From: Clostridium scatologenes | Lineage (GTDB): Bacteria; Bacillota; Clostridia; Clostridiales; Clostridiaceae | NCBI RefSeq assembly: GCF_000968375.1 | Contig: NZ_CP009933.1 | Span: forward strand, 1,798,001-1,862,000 | Length of the DNA: 64,000 nt | Direction of reading: 5' to 3' | In this document: in pieces, positions 45,625 to 53,247 of the stretch | Layout: the number at the start of each line of letters is the position of its first letter | Numbering within the stretch: position 1 is the first letter of the stretch | The notes under the pieces: generated by a model | Seen by the model: only the letters and a program-made list of their open reading frames with translations | Database searches by the model: none | What the model was told of the DNA's origin: nothing | Program-made: the position numbers and the translations under genes

Positions 45625-45777
45625 TTAAAATGTCATAAAAGATGTTGAATAATCACAAGTATCATTGAAATCTCCATTTTTCATGTCTCTCAAATATTCA
45701 TAATATGCCCCACCATTTTGAGAAACTAAAGCTTCTGTATTATCTACTGAACTATTTTTATTCCATTCTTCAGACAT
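45625..45777 (-). CDS. 50-residue conserved peptide B in the leucine operon
   Basis: Sequence begins MSEEWNKNSSVDN and ends NDTCDYSTSFMTF. It is a paralogue of the peptide upstream, with about three quarters of the shared 50 residues identical. Acidic, no signal peptide, one Cys near the C-terminus, an aromatic core AYYEYLRDMKNGDFNDTCDY. AAGGAGG lies seven to eight bases before the ATG. No terminator is visible between it and ilvC (73 bases). I do not know the function; size, a conserved tail and tandem copies would fit a peptide precursor, but no maturation or export gene is near. Confidence 0.78.
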   Translation of the reverse strand: MSEEWNKNSSVDNTEALVSQNGGAYYEYLRDMKNGDFNDTCDYSTSFMTF

Positions 45778-45814
45778 TGATTTAACCTCCTTTTTAATAT
45801 AATTCTTTTAACTT

Positions 45815-46021
45815 TTAAAATGTCATAAAAGATGCTGCATAATCACAAGTGTCATTGAAGTCTCCATTTTTCATTTCCCTTAAATATTCATAATATGCAC
45901 TATTATTTTGAGAAACTAAAACTTCTGAATCATTTACTGAACTATTTCTATTCCATTCTGATACCATTGAATTAACCCCCTTAAAATTTACTGATTGTGA
46001 TTTGCCTTGAAATTTTGACAT
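45815..46021 (-). CDS. 68-residue conserved peptide A in the leucine operon
   Basis: Same 50-residue module as the downstream peptide (from MVSEWNRNSSVND to the identical end FMTF) with an 18-residue basic extension MSKFQGKSQSVNFKGVNS. Start set by AAGGAGG seven bases before ATG. The two genes are 37 bases apart and each has its own ribosome site, so both are translated. They lie directly downstream of the leucine T-boxes and should be made only when charged leucine tRNA is scarce. Confidence 0.8.
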   Translation of the reverse strand: MSKFQGKSQSVNFKGVNSMVSEWNRNSSVNDSEVLVSQNNSAYYEYLREMKNGDFNDTCDYAASFMTF

Positions 46022-46079
46022 TATTTTTCCTCCTTTCAATTACATATTTTACATTATTTTACAAAGGATATATAATAAG

Positions 46080-46100
46080 TTTCCAATGATAAGTTGGAAA
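46080..46100 (-). other. hairpin between T-box 2 and peptide A
   Basis: TTTCCAA/TTGGAAA with a 7-base loop and no T-run. It could protect the 5' end of the mRNA after processing or be a weak attenuator. Confidence 0.4.
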
Positions 46101-46125
46101 TTTATATCTAATTAATTTTAGGTAT

Positions 46126-46345
46126 AAAAAAAACAGCCATCCACCATGGGGCGAGAAGTCTGTTCGCGGTACCACCCAAATTTTTCACTTGATTTTATAA
46201 CGGCATAACCGGCACAGCTTACTATTATTTCAGCCTGCAGCTCCAGGGTGAGTTTCAATATGCAGTATTTGTGGATTTTCACCTACTTCCACTCTCTGTA
46301 AAACACTAATCATATTTACTTGATCCCTATCTAAGCTTTTATATT
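46126..46345 (-). promoter_or_regulatory. leucine T-box leader 2 (gene-proximal)
   Basis: Minus strand: Stem I region, then GAAACTCACCCTGGAG in which CTC (46250-46252) occupies the specifier-loop position, the T-box sequence GGGTGGTACCGCG (46165-46177), and a terminator ending in eight T. CTC is a leucine codon, as in the ilv-leu leader of Bacillus subtilis. Uncharged leucine tRNA should stabilise the antiterminator. Confidence 0.92.
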
Positions 46346-46376
46346 ATTTTGTATATATATTCCAAATAATTTGTAT

Positions 46377-46600
46377 AAAAAAAACAGACCTCCGCTATGG
46401 GGCGAAGATCTGTCGCGTTACCACCCAAATTTATTACTCAATTATATAACGGCTTGCACCGGCACAGCTTACTATTATTTCAGCTTGCAACTCCAGGGTG
46501 AGTTTCAATATGTAACATTTATGAACTTCCACCAAAGCGTTCACTCTCTTTAAAATATTAACCATATTTACTTGGTCCCTATCACAGTTTTTAATGTTGT
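46377..46600 (-). promoter_or_regulatory. leucine T-box leader 1 (promoter-proximal)
   Basis: A complete second leader with the same specifier context GAAACTCACCCTGGAG (CTC at 46500-46502), T-box sequence GGGTGGTAACGCG (46414-46426) and its own 12-bp terminator hairpin ACAGATCTTCGC/GCGGAGGTCTGT followed by eight T. The two leaders share long identical stretches, so they arose by duplication, but their terminator stems have diverged. Confidence 0.92.
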
Positions 46601-46605
46601 ATATG

Positions 46606-46634
46606 AGTATACCTTACATTTTATTTTCTGTCAA
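46606..46634 (-). promoter_or_regulatory. sigma-A promoter of the leucine operon
   Basis: TTGACA, 17 bases, TATACT on the minus strand, about 7 bases before the expected start of T-box 1. The 195 bases above it to the asdA terminator are AT-rich with no feature. Confidence 0.88.
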
Positions 46635-46829
46635 TACATTTTTTAATATTTTTTAAAAATTTATTTTTCAAACTATTTTGTTTTCTTAATTTTTTTCATT
46701 TTAACATTCATATTTTTTATTGTCAATACAAAAATATATTTTCGCAATATTATTTTTTTTCATTTTATTGAATATTTTGTTTCATTTATACCACTTTAAC
46801 ATAAATATCTATATATGCTAATGAATAAA

Positions 46830-46870
46830 AGCCATGCATAAATCAGAACCTTTTCTATTTATACATGACT
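46830..46870 (-). terminator. terminator after asdA
   Basis: AG-x-CATG-x-ATAAAT and ATTTAT-x-CATG-x-CT arms with a T-rich run on the minus strand. Confidence 0.65.
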
Positions 46871-46900
46871 CTTAATCCTATATGGAACTTTTATAAATTT

Positions 46901-48532
46901 TTAAGCCTTGATTTGTTTCCAATTCTCTGCATAATTTTCTAATATTTTGCGAATAACTTCTCCAATTTTTGAATAACATTCATCACTTAAATTTGCAAGA
47001 GATATTCTTATAGACCATTCAGGTCCATGGAAGCCACTACCACTTAAAAGTACAATTGAAGATTCTTCTGCAAGCTTTAATAGAACATCTATTGGTCTAT
47101 AGTTATTTTTTAAATAATTAGCAAATTCTTCACTATAATTATATTTAGCCCATTCTAATAAATCAAATTGAGTATAATATGCAGCATCAAATGGATCCTT
47201 TGTAAGTTTTAAACCTAAGCCTTTAAACAACAATTTCTGACGACGGTGGCAAATATCTTTAGTTAATTTTTTATATCTATTTTCCTTATCCACTAAAGCA
47301 AATAATGAGAAAAATGCCATTTGCACCTGCTGAGGAGTAGATAATCCTGCAGTATGGTTAAGTGCTACCTGTCTGCTGTCTGCCACAATTCTATCAATAA
47401 AAGGAATTGTTTCAGGATTAGTTGAAATTCCAGAATAACGTATTCTTGCTCTCTCCTTTTTATCTTCATCAAGTTCTCTAAGCAACTTATCAAATACATT
47501 ATTTTCATATAACGCAATAGTTCCAAGTCTCCAACCTGTTACTCCAAAATATTTTGAAAATGAGTATACACCAAGGGTATTGTAAGGCAAATCTGCCATT
47601 AATGAATGAAAATCATCCACAAAAGTACCATATACATCATCTGAAATAATCATAAGATCAGGATTATGATTTTCCACAATTTTCTTCAAATCCTTTACTA
47701 TTTCAGGTTTCATTGCTACAGAAAGAGGATTACTTGGATTAACTATAAATAAAGCTTTTATACTTGGATCACAAAGTTTTTCAAGTTCTGAATGAGAATA
47801 TTGACCTGTATGTGTTCCATTGTCACCTACTTCTTCAGCTAAAAGCTCAACTACTTCAAAATTATATCTTGGTAAATGTGGAATTTCTAAATAAGGAGTA
47901 AAAATTGGAGCCATAAGTGCTATTTTATCTCCCTTTGATAGTATATTATTTGCAATTAAACTGTCAAAAACATAGCACATTCCTGCAGTAGCTCCTTCTA
48001 CTGCAAATAAATCAAATTTTCTTTCCAAAGGCTCATTATAACATAGTTCTTGAATTAAATAATCATGAACTATACCTTCTACATGTTTAAGCATTCTATC
48101 TGGCTGTGGATAGTTGTCTCCAATAATACCATCTGTTAACTCATATATCCACTCGTCAGCATCAAACCCTTTTACTGTTACACCATAGTTAATCATTTTT
48201 CTTAAAAGCTGAACTCCTGGTGCATTTTCATTTTTATTTAAAAATTCTAAAAATCTAGCTGCAATTCCTGATTTTTGTGGCATGCCGCCCAAATCATTCT
48301 CACTCCATACCCTTCTACTTTCTTCCACAGCAAACTGCCCAAATGTAAAGAAGGCTTCTCTTGGTGTTGCTGCAATCCAATTTGGATTTCCTCTACCTGC
48401 ATCTAATAGTGAATGTGCACTACTTTCTTTGCATTCTTCAGCTAAACTTATTAATCTGTCTTTAAGTTCAAAAGGGCTAATTTTTCCATAAACTCTCTCT
48501 ATTTCTTCACGTTGAAGATTATAATTATTCAT
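46901..48532 (-). CDS. asdA: aspartate 4-decarboxylase (aspartate transaminase-like PLP enzyme)
   Basis: 543 residues, the long fold-type-I family of bifunctional aspartate aminotransferase/aspartate 4-decarboxylase rather than a normal 400-residue aminotransferase. Landmarks: LLDAGRGNPNWIAATPREAF at the start, FIVNPSNPLS, ISDDVYGTF, SFSKYFGVTGWRLG (PLP lysine), and a C-terminal RISLANLSDE arginine. It makes alanine and CO2 from aspartate. It is downstream of asparaginase and an Lrp gene. Confidence 0.88.
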   Translation of the reverse strand: MNNYNLQREEIERVYGKISPFELKDRLISLAEECKESSAHSLLDAGRGNPNWIAATPREAFFTFGQFAVEESRRVWSENDLGGMPQKSGIAARFLEFLNKNENAPGVQLLRKMINYGVTVKGFDADEWIYELTDGIIGDNYPQPDRMLKHVEGIVHDYLIQELCYNEPLERKFDLFAVEGATAGMCYVFDSLIANNILSKGDKIALMAPIFTPYLEIPHLPRYNFEVVELLAEEVGDNGTHTGQYSHSELEKLCDPSIKALFIVNPSNPLSVAMKPEIVKDLKKIVENHNPDLMIISDDVYGTFVDDFHSLMADLPYNTLGVYSFSKYFGVTGWRLGTIALYENNVFDKLLRELDEDKKERARIRYSGISTNPETIPFIDRIVADSRQVALNHTAGLSTPQQVQMAFFSLFALVDKENRYKKLTKDICHRRQKLLFKGLGLKLTKDPFDAAYYTQFDLLEWAKYNYSEEFANYLKNNYRPIDVLLKLAEESSIVLLSGSGFHGPEWSIRISLANLSDECYSKIGEVIRKILENYAENWKQIKA

Positions 48533-48607
48533 AATTTTCCTCCTGATTAATTCATCTTTTATTTAAAAAATTTTACTATATAGTTTTAATATCCTTTATT
48601 CCTATAT

Positions 48608-49051
48608 TTAATCATCTTCCAAATCAATTTCAACTTTATCTTTTACCACTGAAGAAAGCATTATAAATGTTTCTGTATTTCCAAATCTCTGTATTTTCTC
48701 AATTAATCTTTCCAAATCTTCAATACTTCCTAACCTTGCTCGAAGGATTTTGCAATAAGGCCCAGTAACATGATGACATTCCACTATTGAACCTTCAGTA
48801 CTTATAAATTCCATAAACTTTTTAGTATTTTGCACTTTCATATCTAAATTTATAAGTACATTAATATTTTTTCCCAATTTCTCATAGTTTATAATAGCCT
48901 TGTAACCAGATATAATATTTGCATCTTCAAGCCTTTTCATTCTTTCTGCTACTGCTGGCGCACTTAAGGATACCTTTTGTGCCAGCTCCTTCATAGATAT
49001 TCTTCCGTCTTCAAGAAGTATTTCAATTATTTTATAGTCAGTAATATCCAT
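48608..49051 (-). CDS. Lrp/AsnC-family regulator of the aspartate module
   Basis: 147 residues with winged helix (DYKIIEILLEDGRISMKELA, then LSAPAVAERMKRLE) and AsnC ligand domain (CHHVTGPYCKILRA). It sits between ansA and asdA, so it probably senses asparagine or aspartate. The ATG with AGGAGG before it is the start. 25 bases after ansA. Confidence 0.86.
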   Translation of the reverse strand: MDITDYKIIEILLEDGRISMKELAQKVSLSAPAVAERMKRLEDANIISGYKAIINYEKLGKNINVLINLDMKVQNTKKFMEFISTEGSIVECHHVTGPYCKILRARLGSIEDLERLIEKIQRFGNTETFIMLSSVVKDKVEIDLEDD

Positions 49052-49076
49052 AAACACACCTCCTAAAAAAATGTTT

Positions 49077-50057
49077 TTAGTAAAACTTCTTCTCAAATAT
49101 TTCTTTTATTTTATTTAAATCTCTTGTAAAACCTAAAGCTGTTATAAGTTTTATTCTAGCCTTCTGACCAGGTAAGTTGTCTCCAAGGATTACTCCTCTT
49201 TCAGTAAGTTCTCTTCCTGCACCTTCATATCCATAATCCGCTGAAACTTTTCCCTTAAAACATCTTGAAACTAAAACCACAGGTATGTTCTTGCTTAAAG
49301 CATATTCCACCCCTGGTACCATTTTAGGAGGAATATTTCCTCTTCCCATACCTTCTATTACTATTCCATGACTTCCAGCATCCACACAAAATCTTAAAAT
49401 ACTATCATCCATACCACAACCACATTTTATAAGTGCTACATTTCCATCAACTTTATCTGCAGGAATATGCTGCTTTTTATTATAGTTGTAATAAAAATTG
49501 GCTTTATTATTATCAACAATTCCAATAGGTCCAAAATCCATACTTTTAAAAGTATCTAATGAATGAGTACTAGTTTTAGTTACCTGAGAGGCAGAATGTA
49601 TTTCTTTATTCATAACTACCATTACACCCTTATTAACTGCATCTTCAGATATTACCGTATTTACTGCATCCATTAAATTAGAAGGACCATCCCATCCAAA
49701 TTCAGAACTATTTTTCATTGAACCAACAAATACTACAGGCTTTGATCCATTATAAGTTAAATCTACAAGATATGCAGTTTCTTCTAATGAATCTGTACCA
49801 TGAGTAATTACTACTCCATCATAACCTTCAATTTCAACTTTTTTTCTTATTATTTTAGATAACTCTAGCATTTTTTCTGGGGTCATATGAGGCCCTGGAA
49901 CCATGCCAAAATCTAAAAAATCTATTTTTGCAATTTTTTCTATGCCTGGAGTTAAATCAAGTATATCTCCACCACTCATAGATGGCACTGCTGCATTATT
50001 TTCATCTTTTTTCATGGATATTGTTCCACCAGTAAATATTATAATTACCTTTTTCAT
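49077..50057 (-). CDS. ansA: type I L-asparaginase
   Basis: 326 residues. Catalytic threonines are in FTGGTISM and in VITHGTDSLEETAY; no signal peptide, so cytoplasmic. Hydrolyses asparagine to aspartate, supplying the decarboxylase two genes down. The start ATG follows AAAAGGAGC; a longer upstream reading lacks a ribosome site. Confidence 0.92.
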   Translation of the reverse strand: MKKVIIIFTGGTISMKKDENNAAVPSMSGGDILDLTPGIEKIAKIDFLDFGMVPGPHMTPEKMLELSKIIRKKVEIEGYDGVVITHGTDSLEETAYLVDLTYNGSKPVVFVGSMKNSSEFGWDGPSNLMDAVNTVISEDAVNKGVMVVMNKEIHSASQVTKTSTHSLDTFKSMDFGPIGIVDNNKANFYYNYNKKQHIPADKVDGNVALIKCGCGMDDSILRFCVDAGSHGIVIEGMGRGNIPPKMVPGVEYALSKNIPVVLVSRCFKGKVSADYGYEGAGRELTERGVILGDNLPGQKARIKLITALGFTRDLNKIKEIFEKKFY

Positions 50058-50157
50058 TGAACTGCTCCTTTTTATAATGTATTTGCTATGCAATAATGAA
50101 TTCATCATTTAATTTAACTTTATTTTAGCACATTGATTTTGCATCGTACATATTTAA

Positions 50158-50188
50158 AATAAGGTTATAAGTAATATATACCTTATTT
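50158..50188. promoter_or_regulatory. palindrome upstream of ansA
   Basis: AATAAGGT-x-ATA/TAT-x-ACCTTATT, about 100 bases before ansA; no T-run. It may be a binding site for the Lrp protein encoded in the same unit. Confidence 0.35.
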
Positions 50189-50329
50189 AATTATTTATTT
50201 TGCAAAACTTTATTTATTAAAAAATGTGAAATATACTTTTATAATATTATTTGCAAGTAAGGAAATTTTATGTAAATAAAACTTTCTTAAAATCATAATT
50301 GTAAGCTTAGATATTTCTCAATTGATTTT

Positions 50330-50397
50330 ATCCGATCGCTACCATTGCTAATACCCCCATTTTCTTTAAGTGGGTGATAGCACTGCTACGCTCCTGG
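50330..50397 (-). repeat. dispersed repeat copy B with hairpin
   Basis: The 29 bases at 50330-50358 match copy A at 10359-10387 in 26 positions. Here the unit continues into an imperfect 22-bp hairpin (GCTAATACCCCC opposite GTGGGTGATAGC). Lies in the 440-base gap between ansA and dapB2. Confidence 0.55.
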
Positions 50398-50438
50398 ATA
50401 AGTTCTTCTAAGATTCACTTGATGTATTTATAAAAATA

Positions 50439-50470
50439 GGGATTAGTATTTAATATAAAATACTAATCCC
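50439..50470. terminator. terminator of the second dapB
   Basis: 13-base perfect arms GGGATTAGTATTT and complement, 6-base loop, T-rich on both sides. Confidence 0.82.
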
Positions 50471-50497
50471 ATTATTTTTGAACTTTATAAAAAATCA

Positions 50498-51295
50498 TTA
50501 TAGTCCTAATACATCTTTAACTGTATAAAACCCTGGTTCTTTTTCTTTTAAAAATAACGCAGCCTTACAAGCACCATTCGCAAAGCACTCCCAATTATGC
50601 GCATGGTGAGTAATTTCCAATCTTTCTCCCATTAATCCAAACATAACTGTATGACTACTAGATATATCTCCTGCTCTTAAAGAATGATAACCTATCGTAC
50701 CCTCTTTTCTAGCACCTTCTCCTTCCCTTCCAAATACAGCTATATCACTTAAATTTTTACCTAGTGCTTCTGCTATAATTTCTCCCATTTCCTTAGAAGT
50801 TCCACTAGGAGCATCCTTTTTATACCTATCGTGCATTTCTACTATTTCTATATCAGACATGTTACCTATAGTTTCTGCTGAAATTTTCAAAAGCTTATAC
50901 ATAAGATTTACAACCATAGATGTATTAGCTGCAAAAACCACAGGAATGCTCTTTGAAATTTCTACAATCCTATTATATTGTTCTTTAGAAAATCCAGTAG
51001 TACCACAAACCACTGCTTTTTTATATTCAAGTGCTTTTTCCATTATACTCATAGAACATTCTGGTGTGGTATAATCAATTATCACATCAGTTTTATTTAT
51101 GATACTTTCAAGATTATCTACCACAACTGCTCCTACTTCAATTCCTACGGCAGAAACAACTCCAACATCCTTTCCAATATAATCTCTTCCTTTTGGTGCT
51201 AAAGCTCCTACAATATTAAGTTCATTCATTTCATTAGCTATTTTTATAATAAGTTTTCCCATTTTACCCTTTGGTCCTGTTACAATTATATTCAT
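50498..51295 (-). CDS. DapB-like reductase, divergent second copy
   Basis: 265 residues, DapB fold: nucleotide loop TGPKGKMGK, VIIDYTTPE, CGTTGFS, and signature HDRYKKDAPSGT. Compared with E. coli DapB the catalytic His and Lys are kept (His155, Lys159) but the second His is Asp156 and the third is Tyr158, while the lysine-operon copy keeps His-His. It is therefore either a genuine isoenzyme or a reductase for a related substrate. No lysine riboswitch and no strong ribosome site precede it. Single gene. Confidence 0.8.
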   Translation of the reverse strand: MNIIVTGPKGKMGKLIIKIANEMNELNIVGALAPKGRDYIGKDVGVVSAVGIEVGAVVVDNLESIINKTDVIIDYTTPECSMSIMEKALEYKKAVVCGTTGFSKEQYNRIVEISKSIPVVFAANTSMVVNLMYKLLKISAETIGNMSDIEIVEMHDRYKKDAPSGTSKEMGEIIAEALGKNLSDIAVFGREGEGARKEGTIGYHSLRAGDISSSHTVMFGLMGERLEITHHAHNWECFANGACKAALFLKEKEPGFYTVKDVLGL

Positions 51296-51754
51296 ACATT
51301 TATCTGGTTAATAAGTTAGCAACACTTTATATAAAATAAAATTTTACTAACTAAAGCACATAATAATATTTACTCATCCTAATATTACATTTTCTATTAT
51401 ATGCCTAAACCAGTTTTCACCGCCTTTCCGCAAACATTTGATAGTTATCCCAAAATAAGTTGGTACCTTTATTTAATATATAAACTACTGTAATATAATA
51501 CTAATTTAACATACAATTAAATATAATTCTACATGAATAGTATGTTTTTTTAGAATATTTACTTTTTTCTTGCTTATTGTATAACATTATTTTTTTAAAG
51601 TTTATAAATAACTCATTATCATATGTATTATTTCACAATGTAATTATTATATTTTATATTGTAAATAATGAACTATTAAAAAGATTATGCTTAAATATAT
51701 ATAATTTAAATACAGTAGCATATACTATGTACAAAAGTAATTAAACTAAAAAAA
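51296..51754. other. non-coding gap upstream of the second dapB
   Basis: AT-rich except for a short GC-richer patch at 51417-51440 (ACCGCCTTTCCGC). I see no tRNA, gene or known riboswitch in it. Confidence 0.3.
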
Positions 51755-51840
51755 CTAGAAAGTGATTTTATAAAATGTAATATATAGGGTATCTAAAAAT
51801 CTACTCTTTATATTACTTTAATTATTAATCTACTTTCTAG
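51755..51840 (-). terminator. long imperfect hairpin, terminator of the 46-residue protein gene
   Basis: Outer arms CTAGAAAGT-GATT and AATC-t-ACTTTCTAG plus inner GTAATATA/TATATTAC form an 85-base hairpin, followed on the minus strand by a run of seven T. About 50 bases after the stop codon. Much longer than an ordinary terminator, so it could also be a small inverted-repeat element. Confidence 0.55.
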
Positions 51841-51889
51841 CTTCTTAATTATATATAACTTGTGCCTTTTAATATTATTTACAACTCCT

Positions 51890-52030
51890 TTATTTTTTAT
51901 TCACCAAATTCAATACCTCTGAAAAAGATAATTGTTTTTCTCTTTTTTTCTGTTTTCTCTTCATATAAGGTTCATTTAATTTTTGGTTTATTTCCAATTC
52001 CTTTATACTAGATATTTTACTTACCTCCAT
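51890..52030 (-). CDS. 46-residue basic protein, unknown
   Basis: MEVSKISSIKELEINQKLNE followed by a lysine/arginine-rich centre (MKRKQKKREKQL) and SFSEVLNLVNKK. AAAGGTGGT lies seven bases before ATG, an extended -10 promoter stands just upstream and a long hairpin with a T-run follows, so this is a complete single-gene unit. No signal or membrane segment. The basic helix suggests nucleic-acid or membrane-surface binding; nothing more can be said. Confidence 0.65.
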   Translation of the reverse strand: MEVSKISSIKELEINQKLNEPYMKRKQKKREKQLSFSEVLNLVNKK

Positions 52031-52064
52031 ACAATTACCACCTTTCAATTTAATTGATATCCAA

Positions 52065-52094
52065 ATTATACCATTAATTTTGTTTGTAAATCAA
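52065..52094 (-). promoter_or_regulatory. promoter of the 46-residue protein gene
   Basis: TTGATT, 18 bases, TATAAT with TGG in front (extended -10) on the minus strand. Confidence 0.6.
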
Positions 52095-52112
52095 TATTTT
52101 TTACAAAAATAA

Positions 52113-52134
52113 ACATAGGCATTTCTACCTATGT
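52113..52134 (-). terminator. terminator after xpt
   Basis: ACATAGG-8-CCTATGT and a T-rich run on the minus strand. Confidence 0.75.
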
Positions 52135-52180
52135 CCATTTTTTAATAATTTATGTTTTCAATCCTATATTAATTTAGTAG

Positions 52181-52753
52181 CTATTTTACAAATTCAATTA
52201 AACCTTCTTCTAACTTAGAAATGCGAGCTAATGAAAATAAGTCATATCCTTTACTCATTATCATATCATGTCCAGGTTGAAAAGATTTTTCAATTACAAT
52301 TCCTATTCCTTCAACTTTTGCTCCTGCTTCCTCAATTAAACGAGCTGCTCCAAGTGCTGCTTCTCCATTTGCTAGAAAGTCATCAATAATTAATATATTA
52401 TCTTCCTTTGTAATATACTTTTTAGATAATGTTAATTCATAATCGCTGCCTTTAGTAAAAGAATGCACAGTAGTTTGATAAACATCTCCATCTAAATTTT
52501 TTCCTCTTTGTTTCTTTAATATTATCATTGGCAAATCCATTTGCATTGCTGTCATAACTGTTGGAGCTATTCCTGAACTTTCAATAGTAAATATTTTAGT
52601 AATGCCTCTGTCTTTAAAATAATTTTTAAAATCAGTTCCTATTTCATACATTAATTTTGGATCTACTTGATGATTCAAAAAAGAATCTACCTTTAATACA
52701 GTTGAGGACAACGCACGTCCTTCTTCTAAAATCCTTTTGCACAATATTTCCAC
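52181..52753 (-). CDS. xpt: xanthine phosphoribosyltransferase
   Basis: 190 residues. PRPP loop NILIIDDFLANGEAALG and the Firmicute Xpt start LCKRILEEGRALSSTVLKVDSFLNHQVDP, which identify it as Xpt rather than Apt. Converts xanthine to XMP for salvage. The start is GTG, GAGGTGAT being about ten bases upstream. Controlled by a guanine riboswitch, as in many Firmicutes. Confidence 0.95.
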   Translation of the reverse strand: MEILCKRILEEGRALSSTVLKVDSFLNHQVDPKLMYEIGTDFKNYFKDRGITKIFTIESSGIAPTVMTAMQMDLPMIILKKQRGKNLDGDVYQTTVHSFTKGSDYELTLSKKYITKEDNILIIDDFLANGEAALGAARLIEEAGAKVEGIGIVIEKSFQPGHDMIMSKGYDLFSLARISKLEEGLIEFVK

Positions 52754-52884
52754 TATATTATCACCTCATACATTTTTGTTTAACCTTGCAGACTTAGAGA
52801 TTAATTTTCCCATACGTTTTTGTCTGTACTTTAAGAAATATTTATCATACATATAACCTGGCAAACTATAATTTTCAGTATTAC

Positions 52885-53031
52885 AAAAAACACCTCAATT
52901 TGCATTGAGGTGTTATATTTCAGATAAATAGATATAATTATACCTAAAAACTAAAATCAATACCTCGTAGTCTGCTAATTAATGGTAGCAGGTAGAAACC
53001 TTCGGACCATATTTCCGAATATATACGAGTT
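52885..53031 (-). promoter_or_regulatory. guanine-class purine riboswitch with terminator
   Basis: Minus strand: aptamer 52963-53031 with ACTCGTATATATTCGG, AATATGG, GGTTTCTACC and AGACTACGAGG. The ligand-pairing base in GACTA is C, giving guanine/hypoxanthine rather than adenine specificity. A terminator AACACCTCAAT/ATTGAGGTGTT with six T follows at 52886-52914; its 5' arm can pair with the P1 3' strand GAGGTATTGA. OFF when guanine is bound. Confidence 0.95.
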
Positions 53032-53049
53032 TCTTGCATGATACATCAC

Positions 53050-53077
53050 ATTATATCATATTTTGTCCATAAATCAA
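53050..53077 (-). promoter_or_regulatory. promoter of the xpt leader
   Basis: TTGATT, 16 bases, TATAAT on the minus strand; predicted start point just before the aptamer. Confidence 0.6.
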
Positions 53078-53247
53078 ATGAAAAAGTACCTTAAAGACTT
53101 ATATTTCATCATAGAAAACACTGTACATTTCAATTAAAAAATGAAGAAACTTATAAAAAATTATTTATTTTATCTTTAAATATCTTGTCCTTTTTTACTC
53201 TTAAGCTTTTATTTCATCATTATAATATTTGTGTAAAACTCTTTTAT

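Noticed and set aside
45625..46021. Firm assignment of the tandem peptides to a bacteriocin family
   Set aside because: Size and tandem layout fit, but there is no immunity, export or modification gene nearby and no double-glycine leader; the function is left open.
46371..46553. 60-codon open frame antisense to T-box 1
   Set aside because: The T-box core and terminator account for the sequence; no ribosome site.
51400..51460. Possible cyclic-di-GMP type II riboswitch upstream of the second dapB
   Set aside because: GCGGAAA and GGTTTA are present on the minus strand, but the required 3' partner segments (GTGCAACCGACC-like) are absent.
51755..51840. The 85-base hairpin as part of a known riboswitch
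   Set aside because: It lies after a stop codon and ends in seven T, so a terminator or small repeat is the simpler reading.
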